Under the pieces are notes generated by a model. The model saw only the letters and a list, made by a program, of their open reading frames with translations, searched no databases and had not been told where the DNA came from. Shown here piece by piece: positions 11,096 through 18,153 of a stretch of DNA of 46,548 bases. This DNA is from an uncultured bacterium. Lineage in GTDB: Bacteria > Desulfobacterota > GWC2-55-46. Each line of letters begins with the position of its first letter. Within the stretch, counting starts at the first letter, position 1. Both the position numbers and the translations under genes were made by a program. The DNA lies in the NCBI GenBank assembly GCA_905339405.1, contig CAJPGC010000040.1, positions 1-46,548 of the forward strand, given 5' to 3'.

Positions 11096-11551
11096 ATGAA
11101 AATAGCCAGACTTTTAGTGCTTTCCATTTGTATATATCTATGTTTCGAATTAATAGATGGTTTGTTACATTTTTTTATTACAGATAAATACATGAAAAAT
11201 TATATAAGTTTTTTTGTTAATAATAATATCGTTAGAAGTCCTGAAGAGATCACTAAACAAGCCGAATTGTTTTCTCCCCCCATTATTGTAAAGGTTTTAA
11301 GTATATTATTACAGTTTGCGTTAATATATTCGGTTTTGGCATGGTTTTATTTTAAAAACAGAATTCTAAAAAAAATTAATTTACAATTTTATATATTGTT
11401 AATAGTGCAATTGATCTATAATTTGCAAAATTCAAATTTATATCATCCAAATGCATTTTTTTTCTCTTTTACAATAGTAATGGCTACTTTGATTAACATT
11501 TCAGTTTTTTTTGTCATTTCTAGAATTGTTTTATCAAGGCCTGTGCAGTGA
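11096..11551 (+). CDS. Putative membrane immunity protein for the RHS tip
   Basis: A 151-residue protein starts one base after the RHS stop codon (TAA 11092-11094, ATG 11096), so it is translationally coupled. It has about four hydrophobic segments (near residues 5-25, 58-82, 90-110 and 120-145) and would sit in the inner membrane. The DNA is strikingly AT-rich, like the RHS tip and unlike the flanking genes, so tip and partner probably moved as one cassette. I do not recognise a family. The immunity role comes from the position rule for polymorphic toxin systems. A membrane immunity protein would fit a toxin that acts on the membrane or in the periplasm. Confidence 0.65.
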   Translation: MKIARLLVLSICIYLCFELIDGLLHFFITDKYMKNYISFFVNNNIVRSPEEITKQAELFSPPIIVKVLSILLQFALIYSVLAWFYFKNRILKKINLQFYILLIVQLIYNLQNSNLYHPNAFFFSFTIVMATLINISVFFVISRIVLSRPVQ

Positions 11552-11631
11552 TTTCAGGGTAGTCAGCCTTCCATCTATATTGCGAGGTCGACCATACTGA
11601 AAATACTACTCCCATTTCTCTAATCAACTCC

Positions 11632-11718
11632 AGCCGGGTAGGGTGGGCACCGCCCACCAACTCATAATACTTTTACCTCCACGTTCTTTGATAACTGATC
11701 CCTCGCCAGCGGCCAATC
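11632..11718. repeat. Palindromic repeat copy 1 with type-A tail
   Basis: An AGCCGGGTAG lead-in is followed by a perfect 7-bp inverted repeat GGTGGGC/GCCCACC (11642-11648 and 11652-11658) around a 3-nt ACC loop. About 60 nt of tail follows, containing a TCATAAT...ACG TTCTTTGA block and ending CCAATCT. RHS coding sequence begins at the very end of the tail. The same palindrome plus tail occurs at 13491 and 17759, each time directly before an RHS fragment. Confidence 0.85.
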
Positions 11719-12537
11719 TATGACGCAAGGGGAAACAAGGCCAAGTACACCAGCCCCGAGGGGGTGGTGTATTCATACACATACAACCTGAATAACCAAC
11801 CAACTGGTATAAGCTATGCAGGCAACACGATAGCCTTTAATTATCAATGGAACAGACTCGTAAGCTCGACGCTGCCGAACGGCATAACGACCGACTACCA
11901 GTACAACGCGAACTCCTGGCTCACATATATTACAGCGGAGCAGGGTGCCGCCACGCTTTCGGAATACAACTATAGCTTTGACAATGTCGGCAACATCACG
12001 AATAAGAACACTGAGCACGGGAATTACTCATATTCATACGACACGACCTATCAGATTACGAATTCCATTAGCCCCTCACAGCAGGAGCCGTTTACCTACG
12101 ACAACACAGGCAACCGTCTGACCGATTCCTTAACTTCCACGAATTTATCTTTCGGGACGACAGAGTATATTTATAACTCCCGTAAGAGGCTTGAGAGAGT
12201 TAATCTGCATGATGGCAGAACTGCGATTTATACCTATGACCCGTTTGGCAGGAGGATAAAGAAGGATGTAGCCGAGCAGGTCACATATTATGCTTACAGT
12301 GACGAAGGACTTATTGGAGAGTATGATTCAATAGGAAACATTTCAAAAGCATACGGCTGGAAACCCGACTCTTTATGGAGCACTGACCCAGTGTTCTTGG
12401 TCGAGAACGGCCAGTATTATTTTTACCATAACAACCACCTCGGTACGCCACAGAGCCTAACTGTATTACCGGCAACATTGTCTGGAATGCTTTTTATGCC
12501 GCATTTGGAAATGCCGAGGTTCAGGACGTTTCAGTAA
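11719..12537 (+). pseudogene. Orphan RHS core fragment A, 5'-truncated and frameshifted
   Basis: The in-frame sequence from 11719 (YDARGNKAKYTSPEG) aligns with the main RHS protein from about nt 9697 to 10440, so this is an RHS core missing its N-terminus. The first ATG-like start is the GTG at 11764. Alignment to the intact copy shows that a single base is missing in the LTDITGN codons at about 12463 (ACTGATATT became ACTGTATT). The reading frame therefore shifts and stops at 12537, while the original sequence continues in another frame into the tip at 12546-13136. There is no start signal, so it is unlikely to be expressed as a protein unless it recombines with a full-length RHS gene. The 1-bp deletion could also be an assembly error. 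Confidence 0.85.
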
Positions 12538-13136
12538 TAAACAATTTGAGATCTCCAGGCCAGTATTATGATTTAGAAACTGGTTTGCAGTATAATTTGA
12601 ATAGATACTACGATCCATTAATAGGCAGATATACGCAGGAAGATCCGATAAGGCTTAAAGGCAATGATTTGAACCTCTATAGATTTGTTGAGAATAATCC
12701 AATTATTAGAATTGACCCACTGGGTTTGTGGTTTGTCGCTGGCAATTATGGATATGGACTTGCCTTTCATGCTGGTATTGCTGGAGTAAATGGATCTTGT
12801 GGTGGGGCTGCTGGAATAAATTCTGGTTTGACTGTATGTTCCTATTGTCAAGCCTGCTTAAGACTTGGTCCGGGAATCTATGGCGGCGCTGGTCAGGTAG
12901 CAGGCGTATCATTCGGTAAAGGTTCGGTTTCAAATTCTGGGGGCTTATCTGTCGGCGCGGGATTCGATATTGGAACAGGGACCAGCATTGGTGGTTCAGT
13001 TGGAATTGGAATTGATGAAAATGGAGCAAATTCTGGTTCGGCAGGAAAAGGCAGAGGTGGTTTTGGCGGTGGCTTATCAGCTGGGGTAGAAATTTGCTGG
13101 ACAAAACTCTGGTGTCGGGAATTCTGTGGGATTTGA
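12465..13136 (+). pseudogene. Orphan RHS tip A: core end plus Gly-rich C-terminal domain
   Basis: This continues fragment A in the shifted frame: ITGNIVWNAFYAAFGNAEVQ, the RYYDPLIGRYTQEDPI block and the IDPLGL boundary (about nt 12715-12728). The first possible start in this frame is TTG at 12546. After the boundary come about 135 residues rich in Gly and Ser (repeated GGSVGIGI/GGLSVGAG patterns), with several Cys near both ends of the domain. It shares nothing visible with the tip of the intact RHS gene. Gly-rich sheets of this type occur in toxin tips and linkers, but I do not recognise a catalytic motif. The tip frame itself is open to its stop at 13136, where a small downstream gene begins. 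Confidence 0.75.
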
Positions 13137-13137
13137 T

Positions 13138-13341
13138 ATGAGAGATCAAAATATTAAGAAACTTGTGTGGGCATTAATAAGCATTGTACCTATAATCGTG
13201 CTAATTATATTTAATGCATTTGACATTAAATCAGATTTGTTAACTATTGTTCTATTTTTTTTATTTTTTCTAGCATTTATAGGAACTGTAAAATACATTA
13301 TTCGAATTTGGATACGATATTTTAAAGAATTAAAGAAATAG
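13138..13341 (+). CDS. Small two-TM protein, putative immunity partner of tip A
   Basis: A 67-residue protein starts with ATG at 13138, one base after the TGA of tip A (13134-13136); this is the same spacing as at 11094/11096. A GTG at 13126 gives four more residues. It has two hydrophobic helices (residues about 8-26 and 33-55) and a basic C-terminus (IRYFKELKK). The DNA is AT-rich. Position, size and coupling suggest an immunity or orphan-immunity protein. The gene remains open although its upstream RHS copy is broken, so it could still protect against siblings carrying an active version. No family is recognised. Confidence 0.6.
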   Translation: MRDQNIKKLVWALISIVPIIVLIIFNAFDIKSDLLTIVLFFLFFLAFIGTVKYIIRIWIRYFKELKK

Positions 13342-13490
13342 CCTTGTAGATACCGTTTTGCCCGTCAAGCTCTTTATAATGCTAATTGAGGGTTGAAGGG
13401 TTTTCCGGTCTTGAGTACGCCATAGATTATGTGAACGAGTTTTCTCATTGCCGCGCAGACGATGACCTTGCCGTTTTGCCGTTCTTCTTA
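13341..13490 (-). mobile_element. IS110-family transposase C-terminal remnant, copy 1
   Basis: Read on the minus strand, this 150-bp piece encodes GKVIVCAAMRKLVHIIYGVL followed by KTGKPFNPQLAL and a stop (plus-strand 13374-13376). This is the characteristic C-terminus of IS110/IS116/IS902 (Transposase_20) enzymes. Nothing upstream of this tail remains. The fragment abuts palindrome copy 2 on one side and the small membrane gene on the other. It is nearly identical to 15374-15524. Confidence 0.75.
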
Positions 13491-13576
13491 AGCCGGGTAG
13501 GGTAGGCACGCCCACCAAATCATAATGCTTTAACTCCGTTCTTTGACAATCAAGCACCTCGCTATCGGCTAATCTA
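13491..13576. repeat. Palindromic repeat copy 2 with type-A tail
   Basis: This is a variant of the palindrome family (AGCCGGGTAGGGTAGGCACG then CCCACC), with one half-site imperfect and one base lost from the loop. The type-A tail follows (TCATAATGCTTTAACTCCG, TTCTTTGACAA, then CGGCTAATCT). RHS fragment B begins immediately after it. It adjoins IS110 remnant copy 1. Confidence 0.8.
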
Positions 13577-13584
13577 TCCTCTGT

Positions 13585-14286
13585 CAGTACAACGCAAACT
13601 CCTGGCTCACATATATTACAGCGGAGCAGGGTACTGCCTCTCTTTCTGAGTACAACTATAGCTTTGATAATGTCGGCAACATCACGAACAAAAACACTGA
13701 GCACGGGAATTATTCTTATTTTTACGACGAAACTTATCAGCTGACTAATTCCATTAGTCCCTCCCTGCAGGAGCCGTTTACCTACGACAACACAGGCAAC
13801 CGTCTGACCGATTCCTTAACTTCAACGAATTTGTCAATCGGTACAACAGAGTACATTTATAATTCTCAGAACAGGCTTGAAACGGTCAACCTGCCAGACG
13901 GCAGGACGGCGAGTTACACCTATGACCCGTTTAACAGGGGAGTCAAAAAGGAAATAGCCGGTCAGGTCACTTATTATGCTTACAGTGACGAAGGACTTAT
14001 TGGAGAGTATAGCCAGTCAGGCAATCTGCAAAAAGCGTACGGCTGGAAGCCTAGCGGCATGTGGGGCACTGATCCAGTGTACATGGCCGAAAACGGCCAG
14101 TATTACTTCTTCCATAACGACCACCTCGGCACGCCTCAGAGGCTCACGGATATAAATGGCAATACGGTCTGGAGTGCGACGTATAATGCATTCAGCAATG
14201 CTCAGGTCCAAGTCGCGTCAATTGAAAACAACTTAAGATTCCCGGGACAATACTTTGACGAGGAGACAGGGCTTCATTATAACTGA
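13585..14286 (+). pseudogene. Orphan RHS core fragment B, 5'-truncated, interrupted by a stop
   Basis: The frame from 13585 (QYNANSWLTYITAEQG) matches fragment A almost residue for residue and matches the intact RHS gene more distantly. It runs through YAYSDEGLIGEY and HLGTPQRLTDINGNTVWS to ETGLHYN, then meets TGA at 14284-14286. The intact gene has TGG (Trp) at this place in the HYNWNRYYDP motif, so this is a single-base nonsense mutation. The open part with a usable start begins at GTG/ATG-like codons near 13831. Expression is unlikely as it stands. Confidence 0.85.
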
Positions 14287-14859
14287 AACCGGTATTATAA
14301 TCCGGCGTCAGGGAGATACACGCAGACTGACCCGATAGGCGTTAGCGCTGGTGATGAGAACCTTTATAGGTATGCCTATAGTAATCCTTTAATCTATACA
14401 GACCCGGAAGGGTTGCTTGCCGATACGATACTTGATATAACCTTTTTGGGTTATGACCTCTACAGACTGGCAACTGCTGAAAATAAATGTGACTTTGATG
14501 AGCAGCTGACGGCGTTTAAATTTGACCTCATAGGAACTACTCTCCCTTTTGTAACAGGTCTTGGAACTACATATAGGTATAGTAATAGTTTAAAACGTGG
14601 TCTTAAGAATGCTCCTCAGCCAGATATCCATTATCTCGATAATCTAGCAAAAGAACTTCCTGACGAATTATCCGAAGAAGTCAAAAAGATTGAAGATGCT
14701 TTAAAAAAGACCAAAGCGGAAACGAAAGTTCCATCTGATATTTTTATAGGTAAAAAATGGAATCCCAAGGAGCAGATACCAAAGACGAAGCTTGAAATAA
14801 TATTAAAAACATTAGAACTAGCAATTAAGGTTCTAAAACACATGGAAGATTTACTGTAA
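14287..14859 (+). pseudogene. Orphan RHS tip B: core end plus third unrelated C-terminal domain
   Basis: This is in the same frame as fragment B, directly after its TGA. It resumes NRYYNPASGRYTQTDPIG, then YTDPEGLL (boundary near 14400-14418), then a tip of about 145 residues. The tip starts LADTILDITFLGYDLYRLA, resembling the short hydrophobic 'pre-toxin' segment often found just after RHS and other polymorphic-toxin boundaries. It then has a Lys/Glu-rich helical domain. The first start codon is TTG at 14413, so a 148-residue free tip could in principle be made. No catalytic motif is recognised. The DNA is AT-rich compared with the neighbouring chromosome. Confidence 0.75.
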
Positions 14860-14876
14860 TAGGAAAGGTGTCTCGA

Positions 14877-15329
14877 ATGTTTTCAAGAATTAAAAAAATT
14901 TATTTGGCCTTAAGTGCCTCAAAGAGAATAATGAAATCAGAACAGTTGTTTGCTTTTGGTAATTATGATGAAAGCTTAAAAGTGCTTCTTTCGACAGAGA
15001 AGTATTTCTGTCATAAACTTTATAGATATCATCTTAATCTTGGAAAACTTATTGGAGCTGTCAAAAAAGATTATATTTCTGCAATTAAGGAATTGGATAT
15101 TGCTATATCTCTATTAGAAAGTAAAGACTTTGAAGATAGGAATACAAGCGAGTACCTTCTTTGCTGGGCAAAATATTTGAAGGCTGAATACCTATCTCAT
15201 CTAAATAGGACAGAAGATGCTGAAAAAATGCGCAAGGAAAGTGAAAAACATTCATTTCAAGTCTCCAAAGTTTCAAAAGATTTTAGAAAGACTTTTATGA
15301 TGCCTTGGCATCCAGATTTTCATGTTTAA
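14877..15329 (+). CDS. Soluble TPR-like protein, putative immunity partner of tip B
   Basis: This 150-residue protein starts with ATG at 14877, 8 nt after AGGAAAGG, and follows the tip B stop by 17 bp; GTG at 14868 is an upstream alternative. It is all-helical by appearance. Pairs of helices such as SEQLFAFGNYDESLKVLLS and AIKELDIAISLLES resemble tetratricopeptide repeats, and the protein is basic and AT-rich. It has no membrane segment, so this partner would be cytoplasmic, unlike the two membrane partners of the other tips. The immunity role is inferred from position only. Confidence 0.55.
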   Translation: MFSRIKKIYLALSASKRIMKSEQLFAFGNYDESLKVLLSTEKYFCHKLYRYHLNLGKLIGAVKKDYISAIKELDIAISLLESKDFEDRNTSEYLLCWAKYLKAEYLSHLNRTEDAEKMRKESEKHSFQVSKVSKDFRKTFMMPWHPDFHV

Positions 15330-15338
15330 ATCAATAGC

Positions 15339-15365
15339 AGCCGGGTATGGTGAGCACCGCCCACC
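15339..15365. repeat. Palindromic repeat copy 3
   Basis: The copy reads AGCCGGGTATGGTGAGCACC then GCCCACC, degenerate in the left arm. It lies 10 bp after the TPR-like gene and just before IS110 remnant copy 2. Confidence 0.75.
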
Positions 15366-15373
15366 ATAAAAAC

Positions 15374-15524
15374 AAGCCTTGTAGATACCGTTTTGCCCGT
15401 CAAGCTCTTTATAATGTAATTGAGGGTTGAAGGGTTTTCCGGTTTTGAGCACGCCATAGATTATGTGAACGAGTTTTCTCATTGCCGCGCAGACGATGAC
15501 CTTGCCGTTTTGCCGTTCTTCTTA
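15374..15524 (-). mobile_element. IS110-family transposase C-terminal remnant, copy 2
   Basis: This is nearly identical to 13341-13490 and encodes the same AAMRKLVHIIYGVLKTGKPF tail on the minus strand. One base fewer near 15417 changes the end, so the frame reads on through HYKELDGQNGIYK into palindrome copy 3. It is flanked by palindromes on both sides. Only the last 40 or so residues of a transposase of roughly 300-400 residues are present, so it is not mobile by itself. Confidence 0.75.
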
Positions 15525-15654
15525 AGCCGGGTAGGGTGGGCACCGCCCACCATCAGGCCATCTGAAGAAAAGTTGCCTCGTTCGAGATGCACGATTTTTT
15601 GTTTGCTGGCACAGTATACAAAGCACCACTATCCATTTAAAATCGGCTCCAGCC
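15525..15654. repeat. Palindromic repeat copy 4 with type-B tail
   Basis: A perfect palindrome (GGTGGGC-ACC-GCCCACC) is followed by a tail with ATCAGGCCATCTGAAGAAAA, TTCGAGATGCACGATTTTTTG, and ending ATCGGCTCCAGCC. The same palindrome and tail recur at 17994-18122 with few differences. This 130-bp unit differs from the type-A tail that precedes RHS fragments. No gene is seen between it and the start at 15745. Confidence 0.8.
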
Positions 15655-15744
15655 TACGTATTAAGTGCCTTGAAAAAAAAGGCGAAATTCATTATACTTA
15701 TGCATGTTTTTTAAATTGCTTGAACTGGCTTCTCGAAAGCATTA

Positions 15745-17493
15745 ATGAAAAAAAGAATTAATTTCGTCAATATCGCCCTTATCTTAATTGTTGTATTTTC
15801 AATTTTCCTGCAGTTCAAAAATCTCGGAGACAGGACTCTCTGGGAAGATGAGGCTCAGACAGCCGTTCTCGCAAGACAGGTTGTCGCACATGGCCTTCCT
15901 ATGTTTACGGAAGGCGAAACCAACATCCCCACCGACCGTTCCGACCTGTCCGACTTCAATGACAAAAAAATATTCATCTGGAACACCTGGTTCCCACATT
16001 ACATAACAGCGGCTTCCTTCATTTCTTTTGGCGAATCCACCTGGTCTGCGCGCCTTCCTTTCGCTCTTTTCGGAGTCCTCAGTGTCCTTCTCTATGCCGC
16101 GATCTGCTTAAGGCTTTTCGGCCAGAATAAGCGGCTTCTTATTATCTCATTTGTCATGCTGGCCATGTCAGTGCCATTACTGCTGCACGTACGCCAATGT
16201 CGCTATTATTCAATCATAATCTTTGGGACGCTCTGGATGATATGGGGCTATATTTCCGTATTGGAAGGCAAAAAGAGAGGGATGTTTCATCTTGTTGCCG
16301 GTGGTATTCTTTGCTTTTACTCTTTCTATGTGATTCCGGTTTTCAACTTAGGCGCTATTTTTCTCCATTCGCTGATTACTGACAGGCGTAAAGAAAAAAT
16401 TCTGAAAACTCTCGTGTCCTCCTTCCTGGTCGTTTTGGCTGCACTGCCGGCCCTTTTATATATGCGCCTGTGGAACACCCGTCCTGACGATCCACTCTCG
16501 ATACCGGATATGGGAAGGTCGATTTGGGTTTACATTCTATGGATAAATGTGTTCATTTTGCCGTTTGCTTTGCCCGTGCTTTACGCAGTTTTCTCCCGCA
16601 CCAAATGGTGGTTTTTGCTCGCTGCAGCTTATCTGATATTCCTGCTTGGAGCCGTTTTTGACCACCAGCTTTTTCAATGGATAACGCTTGCAGGTCTCGT
16701 TGTTTCTGCTGTGATTTTCAGTCTTAAGGTGGATATGGCTGGTGTTCTATCCGGGGGAGAGTTCAGCGACAGGGATTCCCTGCAGCTCCTGAGGAGATTC
16801 CTAAGTCTGGCCGCTATAATGGTTGGAATATATGTGCTCGGTCTGTCGGTAATATCAAGATATCCCTTCCCGAGATATCTGATGCCGGTAGTTCCCTTGA
16901 TTCTCATTTTCGGCTCCATGCTGATAAATAACATAATTTCAAGAAATAGAGTGGTCGGCTGGGTATTATTTGCGTTAATTCTCGCAACGAATTTGATTGG
17001 CGCGCTGCCACTCAAGGCCGTAAACATTGCCTTTTCGGATGATGAAAAGAAAATGGAGTATTCTGTATTGCCGCGAGAATTATGGTGGTGGACGGAATTG
17101 AGGTCTGACCTTTTCGGGTTTATTTACGAGATAACTCATAATATAAACGATCCGGAAAAAGCACTGGTGTCTTATTTCAAAGAGAACGGCAGGTCTGGAG
17201 AGGGAATTAAAACAACTTACGGTGGAGCATCATTCATGTTCTATTTGCCGGAAATGCGTATCATTTCCGGATGGGACACTCACGGTGAGATCCCTGACTA
17301 CCTGATTTTCAGGAACCCATATCCATTTCCATGGGAACAATCTTTTCCTGGCGTAATTTATGCTCCTGAGGAAATCAGTGCGCCTAATATGGTGTGGACC
17401 AACCGTCCTGATCCTCTATTTCACAAATATAAAATTCTTGCGGGACGCTCCAATCTAAAGGTGTTCAGAAAAATTGATGAGCAGCCCCATTAA
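15745..17493 (+). CDS. GT39/PMT-like integral membrane glycosyltransferase
   Basis: This 582-residue polytopic protein has about ten hydrophobic segments. The first periplasmic loop carries TLWEDEAQTAVLARQ (D35, E36), the acidic catalytic motif of PMT/ArnT-type GT-C enzymes, which use polyprenyl-phosphate sugars as donors. A second conserved loop motif, RQCRYYSI, lies near residue 152. The family transfers a sugar to a lipid, glycan or protein on the outer face of the inner membrane; substrates cannot be read from sequence. ATG 15745 is chosen because the first TM helix starts directly after it. It is monocistronic, flanked on both sides by palindromic repeats and RHS/IS110 remnants, and has no partner gene that would specify its pathway. 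Confidence 0.85.
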   Translation: MKKRINFVNIALILIVVFSIFLQFKNLGDRTLWEDEAQTAVLARQVVAHGLPMFTEGETNIPTDRSDLSDFNDKKIFIWNTWFPHYITAASFISFGESTWSARLPFALFGVLSVLLYAAICLRLFGQNKRLLIISFVMLAMSVPLLLHVRQCRYYSIIIFGTLWMIWGYISVLEGKKRGMFHLVAGGILCFYSFYVIPVFNLGAIFLHSLITDRRKEKILKTLVSSFLVVLAALPALLYMRLWNTRPDDPLSIPDMGRSIWVYILWINVFILPFALPVLYAVFSRTKWWFLLAAAYLIFLLGAVFDHQLFQWITLAGLVVSAVIFSLKVDMAGVLSGGEFSDRDSLQLLRRFLSLAAIMVGIYVLGLSVISRYPFPRYLMPVVPLILIFGSMLINNIISRNRVVGWVLFALILATNLIGALPLKAVNIAFSDDEKKMEYSVLPRELWWWTELRSDLFGFIYEITHNINDPEKALVSYFKENGRSGEGIKTTYGGASFMFYLPEMRIISGWDTHGEIPDYLIFRNPYPFPWEQSFPGVIYAPEEISAPNMVWTNRPDPLFHKYKILAGRSNLKVFRKIDEQPH

Positions 17494-17654
17494 TTGTGCC
17501 CGTTTTGGTGCCCATTAAGAAAAGAATCGGGCCAATTCCAGCCAACTCCAGCCGAATTGAAATTGCAGCTAACCTTTCTTAATACTAGCGTTGCTCCCTA
17601 AGGCAGCGAATCCGTCTATCGGAATTGCACTTTTGACTTTCCGGGCTTCTTATG
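17494..17654. other. Gene-free spacer downstream of the GT39-like gene
   Basis: No ORF or structure is seen that I can name. It contains CCAACTCCAGCCG, a scrap like the end of the type-B repeat tail. It ends with a CTTTTGACTTTC...TATGTTA block that recurs at 20030-20057 next to the second copy of the coding remnant described at 17655-17750. Confidence 0.5.
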
Positions 17655-17750
17655 TTAAAAAACGGATTCCACGTTGAGCACCAGGCCTGTATCCGTGTTG
17701 GAAATGCTTCTTGAGAAGGCGTCAGGGTAGACGATGTTGAATTCTCCACC
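17655..17750 (-). pseudogene. Unidentified C-terminal coding remnant, copy 1
   Basis: On the minus strand this reads GGEFNIVYPDAFSRSISNTD followed by about 12 residues and a TAA at 17655-17657. A diverged copy lies at 20064-20155. Both copies share flanking non-coding sequence as well, so this is a repeat of about 130 bp that includes the end of a gene. I do not recognise the protein. Confidence 0.5.
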
Positions 17751-17758
17751 TCTTTCTA

Positions 17759-17842
17759 AGCCGGGCGGGCACCGCCCACCAAATCATAATGCTTTAACTC
17801 CGTTCTTTGACAAACCAGACCCCTCGCTTGCAGCCAATCTGC
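17759..17842. repeat. Palindromic repeat copy 5 with type-A tail
   Basis: The left arm is shortened (AGCCGGGCGGGCACCGCCCA then CC). It is followed by the type-A tail (AAATCATAATGCTTTAACTC, TTCTTTGACAA, CCTCGCTTGCAGCCAATCT). An RHS scrap begins directly afterwards, as with copies 1 and 2. Confidence 0.8.
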
Positions 17843-17990
17843 ACCTGCAATGCCGTTGAAAGGCTCACGAATATCATCTATGCCGACGGTAAGCAAGACA
17901 GCTTCACCTATGACGCGGTCGACAACCTTCTGACCTACGCGAATGAGAGCGTAAGCGGTACCTTGCCTATGACGCCCTGAATAGGAAACT
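17843..17990 (+). pseudogene. RHS repeat scrap lying between two palindromes
   Basis: One frame encodes RLTNIIYADGKQDSFTYDAV followed by DNLLTYANESVSGT. After a frame slip near 17957 another frame gives YLAYDALNRKLL. This matches the intact RHS protein around nt 9530-9650 (FEYDKVGNL...YDDLNRKL). It is an internal YD-repeat segment of about 50 residues with no start, no tip and a frameshift. It maps to the part of the RHS core immediately upstream of where orphan fragment A begins. Confidence 0.75.
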
Positions 17991-17993
17991 TTT

Positions 17994-18122
17994 AGCCGGG
18001 TAGGCTGGGCACCGCCCACCATCAGGCCATCTGAAGAAAAGTTGCCTCATTCGAGATGCACGATTTTTTGTTTACTGGCACAACCGCAAAGCAACATTTT
18101 CCCGTTTCTATCGGCTCCAGCC
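17994..18122. repeat. Palindromic repeat copy 6 with type-B tail
   Basis: The palindrome AGCCGGGTAGGCTGGGCACC then GCCCACC is followed by the same tail as 15525-15654, including CATCTGAAGAAAAGTTGCCT and the ATCGGCTCCAGCC end. It closes the repeat-rich region; no further copy is seen downstream. Confidence 0.8.
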
Positions 18123-18153
18123 CACTTTCTTTCTGTGCATTTGTGCAAATCCG

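Noticed and set aside
11560-11631. Minus-strand peptide containing YRWKADYP as a transposase remnant
   Set aside because: It resembles a transposase helix only loosely and is too short to assign.
12706-13149. 147-codon minus-strand ORF rich in His, Gln and Pro
   Set aside because: It is the antisense reading of the Gly-rich RHS tip A.
15420-15761. 113-codon + strand ORF before the GT39-like gene
   Set aside because: It is made of reversed IS110 remnant, palindrome and tail sequence and has no protein logic.
11632-18020. Palindromes as a CRISPR array
   Set aside because: Copies are 1.9 kb or less apart but irregular, vary in sequence, and the spacers contain genes; no cas genes are present.
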